From: Cladorhizidae sp. MBARI D1340-BT2 | Lineage: Eukaryota > Porifera > Demospongiae > Poecilosclerida > Cladorhizidae | DNA length: 64,000 nt | Assembly (NCBI GenBank): GCA_028752905.1 | Contig: JAQNBH010000003.1 | Location: 25,607,989-25,671,988 of the forward strand | Direction: 5' to 3' | Shown: positions 26,219 to 38,723 of the stretch, piece after piece | Position numbering within the stretch: the first letter of the stretch is position 1 | How the letters are laid out: each line of letters starts with the position of its first letter | The notes under the pieces: model-generated | What the model was told of the DNA's origin: nothing | Database searches by the model: none | What the model saw: the letters and a program-made list of their open reading frames with translations, nothing else | Position numbers and translations under genes: made by a program

Positions 26219-27834
26219 GTTTAGCATCAAGTAAGAGTACAATTCATAACTGCCCTAATTAACAAGACCAAAGTCCCAGATTTTGTCAACTGATAGAGAA
26301 GGCCCTTATCTGCAAAATGTGAACAGATTATCAATAAATGTAGTGGTTTTTCACTGGCAGGCCACCGCTTTGGCAACTGGAAAACGCCAGGAAAAATCAC
26401 AAACCTTACCACTTCAAATCACCATAACTTACTAATACTTAGAGTACTCAAAATTTTGGCACGTACAAAAGACAGATGATTAGAAGGGCTATCCGGTGAT
26501 ATTAAAATTATCTTTTTGGGGTAAAGTATAGAAAAGTTATGAGCTTCACGGCAAAAAAAACAAGATTAACGGGGGGGAAATGAGAAACATATAGACCAAA
26601 TTAGGGCAAATATCAAGAACATGTTTAGCATCAAGTAAGAGTACAATTCATAACTGCCCTAATTAACAAGACCAAAGTCCCAGATTTTGTCAACTGATAG
26701 AGAAGGCCCTTATCTGCAACATGTGAACAGATTATCAATAAATGTAGTGGTTTTTCACTGGCAGGCCACCGCTTTGGCAACTGGAAAACGCCAGGAAAAA
26801 TCACAAACCTTACCACTTCAAATCACCATAACTTACTAATACTTAGAGTACTCAAAATTTTGGCACGTACAAAAGACAGATAATTAGAAGGGCTATCCGG
26901 TGATATTAAAATTATCTTTTTGGGGTAAAGTATAGAAAAGTTATGAGCTTCACGGCAAAAAAAACAAGATTTACGGGGGGGAAATGAGAAACATATAGAC
27001 CAAATTAGGGCAAATATCAAGAACATGTTTAGCATCAAGTAAGAGTACAATTCATAACTGCCCTAATTAACAAGACCAAAGTCCCAGATTTTGTCAACTG
27101 ATAGAGAAGGCCCTTATCTGCAAAATGTGAACAGATTATCAATAAATGTAGTGGTTTTTCACTGGCAGGCCACCGCTTTGGCAACTGGAAAACGCCAGGA
27201 AAAATCACAAACCTTACCACTTCAAATCACCATAACTTGCTAATACTTAGAGTACTCAAAATTTTGGCACGTACAAAAGACAGATGATTAGAAGGGCTAT
27301 CCGGTGATATTAAAATTATCTTTTTTGGGTAAAGTATAGAAAAGTTATGAGCTTCACGGCAAAAAAACAAGATTTTCGGGGGGGAAATGAGAAACATATA
27401 GACCAAATTAGGGCAAATATCAAGAACATGTTTAGCATCAAGTAAGAGTACAATTCATAACTGCCCTAATTAACAAGACCAAAGTCCCAGATTTTGTCAA
27501 CTGATAGAGAAGGCCCTTATCTGCAAAATGTGAACAGATTATCAATAAATGTAGTGGTTTTTCACTGGCAGGCCACCGCTTTGGCAACTGGAAAACGCCA
27601 GGAAAAATCCCAAACCTTACCACTTCAAATCACCATAACTTGCTAATACTTAGAGTACTCAAAATTTTGGCACGTACAAAAGATAGATAATTAGAAGGGC
27701 TATCCGATGATATAAAAATTAACTTTTTGGGGTAAAGTGTAGAATAGTTATGAGCTTCACGGCAAAAAAAAACAAGATTTTCGGGGGGGAAATGAGAAAC
27801 ATATAGACCAAATTAGGGCAAATATCAAGAACAT
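26219..27834. repeat. 4-monomer block t-i-b-c
   Basis: Monomers: 26219 F-t, 26623 V-i, 27027 F-b (CTTGC), 27430 GF-c. The b-c pair is the same pair found at 404-1211 in the first HOR. The c monomer here ends in seven G and three A, as class d does, and is followed directly by class t. A c/d fusion that removed the d monomer would explain this. Confidence 0.75.
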
Positions 27835-30800
27835 GTTTAGCATCAAGTAAGAGTACAATTCATAACTGCCCTAATTAACAAGACCAAAGTCCCAGATTTT
27901 GTCAACTGATAGAGAAGGCCCTTATCTGCAAAATGTGAACAGATTATCAATAAATGTAGTGGTTTTTCACTGGCAGGCCACCGCTTTGGCAACTGGAAAA
28001 CGCCAGGAAAAATCACAAACCTTACCACTTCAAATCACCATAACTTACTAATACTTAGAGTACTCAAAATTTTGGCACGTACAAAAGACAGATGATTAGA
28101 AGGGCTATCCGGTGATATTAAAATTATCTTTTTGGGGTAAAGTATAGAAAAGTTATGAGCTTCACGGCAAAAAAAACAAGATTAACGGGGGGGAAATGAG
28201 AAACATATAGACCAAATTAGGGCAAATATCAAGAACATGTTTAGCATCAAGTAAGAGTACAATTCATAACTGCCCTAATTAACAAGACCAAAGTCCCAGA
28301 TTTTGTCAACTGATAGAGAAGGCCCTTATCTGCAACATGTGAACAGATTATCAATAAATGTAGTGGTTTTTCACTGGCAGGCCACCGCTTTGGCAACTGG
28401 AAAACGCCAGGAAAAATCACAAACCTTACCACTTCAAATCACCATAACTTACTAATACTTAGAGTACTCAAAATTTTGGCACGTACAAAAGACAGATAAT
28501 TAGAAGGGCTATCCGGTGATATTAAAATTATCTTTTTGGGGTAAAGTATAGAAAAGTTATGAGCTTCACGGCAAAAAAAACAAGATTTACGGGGGGGAAA
28601 TGAGAAACATATAGACCAAATTAGGGCAAATATCAAGAACATGTTTAGCATCAAGTAAGAGTACAATTCATAACTGCCCTAATTAACAAGACCAAAGTCC
28701 CAGATTTTGTCAACTGATAGAGAAGGCCCTTATCTGCAAAATGTGAACAGATTATCAATAAATGTAGTGGTTTTTCACTGGCAGGCCACCGCTTTGGCAA
28801 CTGGAAAACGCCAGGAAAAATCACAAACCTTACCACTTCAAATCACCATAACTTCCTAATACTTAGAGTACTCATAATTTTGGCACGTACAAAAGACAGA
28901 TAATTAGAATGGCTATCCGGTGATATTAACATTATCTTTTTTAGGTAAAGTATAGAAAAGTTATGAGCTTCACGGCAAAAAAACAAGATTTTCGGGGGGG
29001 AAATGAGAAACATATAGACCAAATTAGGGCAAATATCAAGAACATGTTTAGCATCAAGTAAGAGTACAATTCATAACTGCCCTAATTAACAAGACCAAAG
29101 TCCCAGATTTTGTCAACTGATAGAGAAGGCCCTTATCTGCAACATGTGAACAGATTATCAATAAATGTAGTGGTTTTTCACTGGCAGGCCACCGCTTTGG
29201 CAACTGGAAAACGCCAGGAAAAATCACAAACCTTACCATTTCAAATCACCATAACTTGCTAATACTTAGAGTACTCAAAATTTTGACAAGTACAAAAGAT
29301 AGATAATCAGAAGGGCTATCCGATGATATAAAAATTATCTTTTTTGGGTAAAGTGTAGAAAAGTTATGAGCTTCACGGCAAAAAAACAAGATTTTCGGGG
29401 GGAAAATGAGAAACATATAGACCAAATTAGGGCAAATATCAAGAACATGTTTAGCATCAAGTAAGAGTACAATTCATAACTGCCCTAATTAACAAGACCA
29501 AAGTCCCAGATTTTGTCAACTGATAGAGAAGGCCCTTATCTGCAAAATGTGAACAGATTATCAATAAATGTAGTGGTTTTTCACTGGCAGGCCACCGCTT
29601 TGGCAACTGGAAAACGCCAGGAAAAATCACAAACCTTACCACTTCAAATCACCATAACTTGCTAATACTTAGAGTACTCAAAATTTTGGCACGTACAAAA
29701 GATAGATAATTAGAAGGGCTATCCGATAATATAAAAATTATCTTTTTTGGGTAAAGTGTAGAATAGTTATGAGCTTCACGGCAAAAAAACAAGATTTTCG
29801 GGGGGAAAATGAGAAACATATAGACCAAATTAGGGCAAATATCAAGAACATGTTTAGCATCAAGTAAGAGTACAATTCATAACTGCCCTAATTAACAAGA
29901 CCAAAGTCCCAGATTTTGTCAACTGATAGAGAAGGCCCTTATCTGCAAAATGTGAACAGATTATCAATAAATGTAGTGGTTTTTCACTGGCAGGCCACCG
30001 CTTTGGCAACTGGAAAACGCCAGGAAAAATCACAAACCTTACCACTTCAAATCACCATAACTTCCTAATACTTAGAGTACTCAAAATTTTGGCACGTACA
30101 AAAGACAGATAATTAGAAGGGCTATCCGATGATATTAACATTATCTTTTTTAGGTAAAGTATAGAAAAGTTATGAGCTTCACGGCAAAAAAACAAGATTT
30201 TCGGGGGGGAAATGAGAAACATATAGACCAAATTAGGGCAAATATCAAGAACATGTTTAGCATCAAGTAAGAGTACAATTCATAACTGCCCTAATTAACA
30301 AGACCAAAGTCCCAGATTTTGTCAACTGATAGAGAAGGCCCTTATCTGCAACATGTGAACAGATTATCAATAAATGTAGTGGTTTTTCACTGGCAGGCCA
30401 CCGCTTTGGCAACTGGAAAACGCCAGGAAAAATCACAAACCTTACCACTTCAAATCACCATAACTTACTAATACTTAGAGTACTCAAACTTTTGGCACGT
30501 ACAAAAGACAGATGATTAGAAGGGCTATCCGATGATATTAAAATTATCTTTTTTGGGTAAAGTATAGAAAAGTTATGAGCTTCACGGCAAAAAAAACAAG
30601 ATTTACGGGGGGGAAATGAGAAACATATAGACCAAATTAGGGCAAATATCAAGAACATGTTTAGCATCAAGTAAGAGTACAATTCATAACTGCCCTAATT
30701 AACAAGACCAAAGTCCCAGATTTTGTCAACTGATAGAGAAGGCCCTTATCTGCAAAATGTGAACAGATTATCAATAAATGTAGTGGTTTTTCACTGGCAG

Positions 30801-31061
30801 GCCACCGCTTTGGCAACTGGAAAACGCCAGGAAAAATCACAAACCTTACCACTTCAAATCACCATAACTTGCTAATACTTAGAGTACTCAAAATTTTGGC
30901 ACGTACAAAAGACAGATAATTAGAAGGGCTATCCGGTGATATTAACATTATCTTTTTTAGGTAAAGTATAGAAAAGTTATGAGCTTCACGGCAAAAAAAC
31001 AAGATTTTCGGGGGGGAAATGAGAAACATATAGACCAAATTAGGGCAAATATCAAGAACAT
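27835..31061. repeat. 8-monomer HOR of the second type, copy 1
   Basis: Monomers: 27835 F-t, 28239 V-i, 28643 F-e', 29046 V-a (with ACCATTTC instead of ACCACTTC), 29449 F-z2, 29852 F-e (CGATGATATTAACATT), 30255 V-h (CAAACTTTTGG, CGATGATATTAAAATT, GATTTACGGG), 30659 F-e. The block is 3227 bp. The rare markers at 29239 and in the 29852 and 30255 monomers make the period to the next copy certain. Confidence 0.92.
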
Positions 31062-34000
31062 GTTTAGCATCAAGTAAGAGTACAATTCATAACTGCCCTA
31101 ATTAACAAGACCAAAGTCCCAGATTTTGTCAACTGATAGAGAAGGCCCTTATCTGCAAAATGTGAACAGATTATCAATAAATGTAGTGGTTTTTCACTGG
31201 CAGGCCACCGCTTTGGCAACTGGAAAACGCCAGGAAAAATCACAAACCTTACCACTTCAAATCACCATAACTTACTAATACTTAGAGTACTCAAAATTTT
31301 GGCACGTACAAAAGACAGATGATTAGAAGGGCTATCCGGTGATATTAAAATTATCTTTTTGGGGTAAAGTATAGAAAAGTTATGAGCTTCACGGCAAAAA
31401 AAACAAGATTAACGGGGGGGAAATGAGAAACATATAGACCAAATTAGGGCAAATATCAAGAACATGTTTAGCATCAAGTAAGAGTACAATTCATAACTGC
31501 CCTAATTAACAAGACCAAAGTCCCAGATTTTGTCAACTGATAGAGAAGGCCCTTATCTGCAACATGTGAACAGATTATCAATAAATGTAGTGGTTTTTCA
31601 CTGGCAGGCCACCGCTTTGGCAACTGGAAAACGCCAGGAAAAATCACAAACCTTACCACTTCAAATCACCATAACTTACTAATACTTAGAGTACTCAAAA
31701 TTTTGGCACGTACAAAAGACAGATAATTAGAAGGGCTATCCGGTGATATTAAAATTATCTTTTTGGGGTAAAGTATAGAAAAGTTATGAGCTTCACGGCA
31801 AAAAAAACAAGATTTACGGGGGGGAAATGAGAAACATATAGACCAAATTAGGGCAAATATCAAGAACATGTTTAGCATCAAGTAAGAGTACAATTCATAA
31901 CTGCCCTAATTAACAAGACCAAAGTCCCAGATTTTGTCAACTGATAGAGAAGGCCCTTATCTGCAAAATGTGAACAGATTATCAATAAATGTAGTGGTTT
32001 TTCACTGGCAGGCCACCGCTTTGGCAACTGGAAAACGCCAGGAAAAATCACAAACCTTACCACTTCAAATCACCATAACTTCCTAATACTTAGAGTACTC
32101 ATAATTTTGGCACGTACAAAAGACAGATAATTAGAATGGCTATCCGGTGATATTAACATTATCTTTTTTAGGTAAAGTATAGAAAAGTTATGAGCTTCAC
32201 GGCAAAAAAACAAGATTTTCGGGGGGGAAATGAGAAACATATAGACCAAATTAGGGCAAATATCAAGAACATGTTTAGCATCAAGTAAGAGTACAATTCA
32301 TAACTGCCCTAATTAACAAGACCAAAGTCCCAGATTTTGTCAACTGATAGAGAAGGCCCTTATCTGCAACATGTGAACAGATTATCAATAAATGTAGTGG
32401 TTTTTCACTGGCAGGCCACCGCTTTGGCAACTGGAAAACGCCAGGAAAAATCACAAACCTTACCATTTCAAATCACCATAACTTGCTAATACTTAGAGTA
32501 CTCAAAATTTTGACAAGTACAAAAGATAGATAATCAGAAGGGCTATCCGATGATATAAAAATTATCTTTTTTGGGTAAAGTGTAGAAAAGTTATGAGCTT
32601 CACGGCAAAAAAACAAGATTTTCGGGGGGAAAATGAGAAACATATAGACCAAATTAGGGCAAATATCAAGAACATGTTTAGCATCAAGTAAGAGTACAAT
32701 TCATAACTGCCCTAATTAACAAGACCAAAGTCCCAGATTTTGTCAACTGATAGAGAAGGCCCTTATCTGCAAAATGTGAACAGATTATCAATAAATGTAG
32801 TGGTTTTTCACTGGCAGGCCACCGCTTTGGCAACTGGAAAACGCCAGGAAAAATCACAAACCTTACCACTTCAAATCACCATAACTTGCTAATACTTAGA
32901 GTACTCAAAATTTTGGCACGTACAAAAGATAGATAATTAGAAGGGCTATCCGATAATATAAAAATTATCTTTTTTGGGTAAAGTGTAGAATAGTTATGAG
33001 CTTCACGGCAAAAAAACAAGATTTTCGGGGGGAAAATGAGAAACATATAGACCAAATTAGGGCAAATATCAAGAACATGTTTAGCATCAAGTAAGAGTAC
33101 AATTCATAACTGCCCTAATTAACAAGACCAAAGTCCCAGATTTTGTCAACTGATAGAGAAGGCCCTTATCTGCAAAATGTGAACAGATTATCAATAAATG
33201 TAGTGGTTTTTCACTGGCAGGCCACCGCTTTGGCAACTGGAAAACGCCAGGAAAAATCACAAACCTTACCACTTCAAATCACCATAACTTCCTAATACTT
33301 AGAGTACTCAAAATTTTGGCACGTACAAAAGACAGATAATTAGAAGGGCTATCCGATGATATTAACATTATCTTTTTTAGGTAAAGTATAGAAAAGTTAT
33401 GAGCTTCACGGCAAAAAAACAAGATTTTCGGGGGGGAAATGAGAAACATATAGACCAAATTAGGGCAAATATCAAGAACATGTTTAGCATCAAGTAAGAG
33501 TACAATTCATAACTGCCCTAATTAACAAGACCAAAGTCCCAGATTTTGTCAACTGATAGAGAAGGCCCTTATCTGCAACATGTGAACAGATTATCAATAA
33601 ATGTAGTGGTTTTTCACTGGCAGGCCACCGCTTTGGCAACTGGAAAACGCCAGGAAAAATCACAAACCTTACCACTTCAAATCACCATAACTTACTAATA
33701 CTTAGAGTACTCAAACTTTTGGCACGTACAAAAGACAGATGATTAGAAGGGCTATCCGATGATATTAAAATTATCTTTTTTGGGTAAAGTATAGAAAAGT
33801 TATGAGCTTCACGGCAAAAAAAACAAGATTTACGGGGGGGAAATGAGAAACATATAGACCAAATTAGGGCAAATATCAAGAACATGTTTAGCATCAAGTA
33901 AGAGTACAATTCATAACTGCCCTAATTAACAAGACCAAAGTCCCAGATTTTGTCAACTGATAGAGAAGGCCCTTATCTGCAAAATGTGAACAGATTATCA

Positions 34001-34288
34001 ATAAATGTAGTGGTTTTTCACTGGCAGGCCACCGCTTTGGCAACTGGAAAACGCCAGGAAAAATCACAAACCTTACCACTTCAAATCACCATAACTTGCT
34101 AATACTTAGAGTACTCAAAATTTTGGCACGTACAAAAGACAGATAATTAGAAGGGCTATCCGGTGATATTAACATTATCTTTTTTAGGTAAAGTATAGAA
34201 AAGTTATGAGCTTCACGGCAAAAAAACAAGATTTTCGGGGGGGAAATGAGAAACATATAGACCAAATTAGGGCAAATATCAAGAACAT
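31062..34288. repeat. 8-monomer HOR of the second type, copy 2 (looks identical to copy 1)
   Basis: Monomers at 31062, 31466, 31870, 32273, 32676, 33079, 33482 and 33886 reproduce the order t-i-e'-a-z2-e-h-e and every private marker of the preceding copy, including the ATTTC variant at 32466, exactly 3227 bases from 29239. I found no difference between the two by eye. Confidence 0.92.
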
Positions 34289-35900
34289 GTTTAGCATCAA
34301 GTAAGAGTACAATTCATAACTGCCCTAATTAACAAGACCAAAGTCCCAGATTTTGTCAACTGATAGAGAAGGCCCTTATCTGCAACATGTGAACAGATTA
34401 TCAATAAATGTAGTGGTTTTTCACTGGCAGGCCACCGCTTTGGCAACTGGAAAACGCCAGGAAAAATCACAAACCTTACCACTTCAAATCACCATAACTT
34501 ACTAATACTTAGAGTACTCAAACTTTTGGCACGTACAAAAGACAGATGATTAGAAGGGCTATCCGGTGATATTAAAATTATCTTTTTTGGGTAAAGTATA
34601 GAAAAGTTATGAGCTTCACGGCAAAAAAACAAGATTTTCGGGGGGAAAATGAGAAACATATAGACCAAATTAGGGCAAATATCAAGAACATGTTTAGCAT
34701 CAAGTAAGAGTACAATTCATAACTGCCCTAATTAACAAGACCAAAGTCCCAGATTTTGTCAACTGATAGAGAAGGCCCTTATCTGCAAAATATGAACAGA
34801 TTATCAATAAATGTAGTGGTTTTTCACTGGCAGGCCACCGCTTTGGCAACTGGAAAACGCCAGGAAAAATCACAAACCTTACCACTTCAAATCACCATAA
34901 CTTACTAATACTTAGAGTACTCAAAATTTTGGCACGTACAAAAGACAGATGATTAGAAGGGCTATCCGGTGATATTAAAATTATCTTTTTTGGGTAAAGT
35001 ATAGAAAAGTTATGAGCTTCACGGCAAAAAAACAAGATTTTCGGGGGGGAAATGAGAAACATATAGACCAAATTAGGGCAAATATCAAGAACATGTTTAG
35101 CATCAAGTAAGAGTACAATTCATAACTGCCCTAATTAACAAGACCAAAGTCCCAGATTTTGTCAACTGATAGAGAAGGCCCTTATCTGCAAAATGTGAAC
35201 AGATTATCAATAAATGTAGTGGTTTTTCACTGGCAGGCCACCGCTTTGGCAACTGGAAAACGCCAGGAAAAATCACAAACCTTACCACTTCAAATCACCA
35301 TAACTTGCTAATACTTAGAGTACTCAAAATTTTGACAAGTACAAAAGATAGATAATCAGAAGGGCTATCCGATGATATAAAAATTATCTTTTTTGGGTAA
35401 AGTGTAGAAAAGTTATGAGCTTCACGGCAAAAAAACAAGATTTTCGGGGGGAAAATGAGAAACATATAGACCAAATTAGGGCAAATATCAAGAACATGTT
35501 TAGCATCAAGTAAGAGTACAATTCATAACTGCCCTAATTAACAAGACCAAAGTCCCAGATTTTGTCAACTGATAGAGAAGGCCCTTATCTGCAAAATGTG
35601 AACAGATTATCAATAAATGTAGTGGTTTTTCACTGGCAGGCCACCGCTTTGGCAACTGGAAAACGCCAGGAAAAATCACAAACCTTACCACTTCAAATCA
35701 CCATAACTTGCTAATACTTAGAGTACTCAAAATTTTGGCACGTACAAAAGACAGATAATTAGAAGGGCTATCCGGTGATATTAACATTATCTTTTTTAGG
35801 TAAAGTATAGAAAAGTTATGAGCTTCACGGCAAAAAAACAAGATTTTCGGGGGGGAAATGAGAAACATATAGACCAAATTAGGGCAAATATCAAGAACAT
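34289..35900. repeat. Shortened 5-mer (4 monomers): V-h/b2 fusion, Y-b, F-a, F-e
   Basis: The first monomer begins as class h (C at 34523 in CAAACTTTTGG) and ends as class b2 (seven A by 34629, GATTTTC, six G). It is followed by 34692 Y-b, 35095 F-a and 35498 F-e. Relative to the order V-h, F-b2, Y-b, F-a, F-e, one monomer is missing at the h/b2 junction. Confidence 0.82.
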
Positions 35901-37513
35901 GTTTAGCATCAAGTAAGAGTACAATTCATAACTGCCCTAATTAACAAGACCAAAGTCCCAGATTTTGTCAACTGATAGAGAAGGCCCTTATCTGCAACAT
36001 GTGAACAGATTATCAATAAATGTAGTGGTTTTTCACTGGCAGGCCACCGCTTTGGCAACTGGAAAACGCCAGGAAAAATCACAAACCTTACCACTTCAAA
36101 TCACCATAACTTACTAATACTTAGAGTACTCAAACTTTTGGCACGTACAAAAGACAGATGATTAGAAGGGCTATCCGGTGATATTAAAATTATCTTTTTT
36201 GGGTAAAGTATAGAAAAGTTATGAGCTTCACGGCAAAAAAAACAAGATTTACGGGGGGGAAATGAGAAACATATAGACCAAATTAGGGCAAATATCAAGA
36301 ACATGTTTAGCATCAAGTAAGAGTACAATTCATAACTGCCCTAATTAACAAGACCAAAGTCCCAGATTTTGTCAACTGATAGAGAAGGCCCTTATCTGCA
36401 AAATGTGAACAGATTATCAATAAATGTAGTGGTTTTTCACTGGCAGGCCACCGCTTTGGCAACTGGAAAACGCCAGGAAAAATCACAAACCTTACCACTT
36501 CAAATCACCATAACTTCCTAATACTTAGAGTACTCAAAATTTTGGCACGTACAAAAGACAGATGATTAGAAGGGCTATCCGGTGATATTAAAATTATCTT
36601 TTTTGGGTAAAGTATAGAAAAGTTATGAGCTTCACGGCAAAAAAACAAGATTTTCGGGGGGAAAATGAGAAACATATAGACCAAATTAGGGCAAATATCA
36701 AGAACATGTTTAGCATCAAGTAAGAGTACAATTCATAACTGCCCTAATTAACAAGACCAAAGTCCCAGATTTTGTCAACTGATAGAGAAGGCCCTTATCT
36801 GCAAAATATGAACAGATTATCAATAAATGTAGTGGTTTTTCACTGGCAGGCCACCGCTTTGGCAACTGGAAAACGCCAGGAAAAATCACAAACCTTACCA
36901 CTTCAAATCACCATAACTTGCTAATACTTAGAGTACTCAAAATTTTGACAAGTACAAAAGATAGATAATCAGAAGGGCTATCCGATGATATAAAAATTAT
37001 CTTTTTTGGGTAAAGTGTAGAAAAGTTATGAGCTTCACGGCAAAAAAACAAGATTTTCGGGGGGAAAATGAGAAACATATAGACCAAATTAGGGCAAATA
37101 TCAAGAACATGTTTAGCATCAAGTAAGAGTACAATTCATAACTGCCCTAATTAACAAGACCAAAGTCCCAGATTTTGTCAACTGATAGAGAAGGCCCTTA
37201 TCTGCAAAATGTGAACAGATTATCAATAAATGTAGTGGTTTTTCACTGGCAGGCCACCGCTTTGGCAACTGGAAAACGCCAGGAAAAATCACAAACCTTA
37301 CCACTTCAAATCACCATAACTTGCTAATACTTAGAGTACTCAAAATTTTGGCACGTACAAAAGACAGATAATTAGAAGGGCTATCCGGTGATATTAACAT
37401 TATCTTTTTTAGGTAAAGTATAGAAAAGTTATGAGCTTCACGGCAAAAAAACAAGATTTTCGGGGGGGAAATGAGAAACATATAGACCAAATTAGGGCAA
37501 ATATCAAGAACAT
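35901..37513. repeat. Shortened 5-mer (4 monomers): V-h, F-b2, Y/a fusion, F-e
   Basis: Monomers: 35901 V-h, 36305 F-b2, 36708 with a Y core (A at 36808) joined to a class-a tail (CTTGC from 36920), 37111 F-e. The Y-b and F-a monomers of the parental order have become one. The breakpoint differs from that of the preceding block. Confidence 0.84.
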
Positions 37514-38723
37514 GTTTAGCATCAAGTAAGAGTACAATTCATAACTGCCCTAATTAACAAGACCAAAGTCCCAGATTTTGTCAACTGATAGAGAAGGCCC
37601 TTATCTGCAACATGTGAACAGATTATCAATAAATGTAGTGGTTTTTCACTGGCAGGCCACCGCTTTGGCAACTGGAAAACGCCAGGAAAAATCACAAACC
37701 TTACCACTTCAAATCACCATAACTTACTAATACTTAGAGTACTCAAACTTTTGGCACGTACAAAAGACAGATGATTAGAAGGGCTATCCGGTGATATTAA
37801 AATTATCTTTTTTGGGTAAAGTATAGAAAAGTTATGAGCTTCACGGCAAAAAAAACAAGATTTACGGGGGGGAAATGAGAAACATATAGACCAAATTAGG
37901 GCAAATATCAAGAACATGTTTAGCATCAAGTAAGAGTACAATTCATAACTGCCCTAATTAACAAGACCAAAGTCCCAGATTTTGTCAACTGATAGAGAAG
38001 GCCCTTATCTGCAAAATGTGAACAGATTATCAATAAATGTAGTGGTTTTTCACTGGCAGGCCACCGCTTTGGCAACTGGAAAACGCCAGGAAAAATCACA
38101 AACCTTACCACTTCAAATCACCATAACTTCCTAATACTTAGAGTACTCAAAATTTTGGCACGTACAAAAGACAGATGATTAGAAGGGCTATCCGGTGATA
38201 TTAAAATTATCTTTTTTGGGTAAAGTGTAGAAAAGTTATGAGCTTCACGGCAAAAAAACAAGATTTTCGGGGGGAAAATGAGAAACATATAGACCAAATT
38301 AGGGCAAATATCAAGAACATGTTTAGCATCAAGTAAGAGTACAATTCATAACTGCCCTAATTAACAAGACCAAAGTCCCAGATTTTGTCAACTGATAGAG
38401 AAGGCCCTTATCTGCAAAATGTGAACAGATTATCAATAAATGTAGTGGTTTTTCACTGGCAGGCCACCGCTTTGGCAACTGGAAAACGCCAGGAAAAATC
38501 ACAAACCTTACCACTTCAAATCACCATAACTTGCTAATACTTAGAGTACTCAAAATTTTGGCACGTACAAAAGACAGATAATTAGAAGGGCTATCCGGTG
38601 ATATTAACATTATCTTTTTTAGATAAAGTATAGAAAAGTTATGAGCTTCACGGCAAAAAAACAAGATTTTCGGGGGGGAAATGAGAAACATATAGACCAA
38701 ATTAGGGCAAATATCAAGAACAT
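37514..38723. repeat. Shortened 5-mer (3 monomers): V-h, F-b2/a fusion, F-e
   Basis: Monomers: 37514 V-h, 37918 starting as b2 (CTTCC, GATGATTAG, T at 38202) and ending as class a (GTGTAG with G at 38227, six G), 38321 F-e with a private AGATAAAG. F-b2, Y-b and F-a have collapsed into one monomer, with the switch confined to about 25 bases. Confidence 0.84.
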
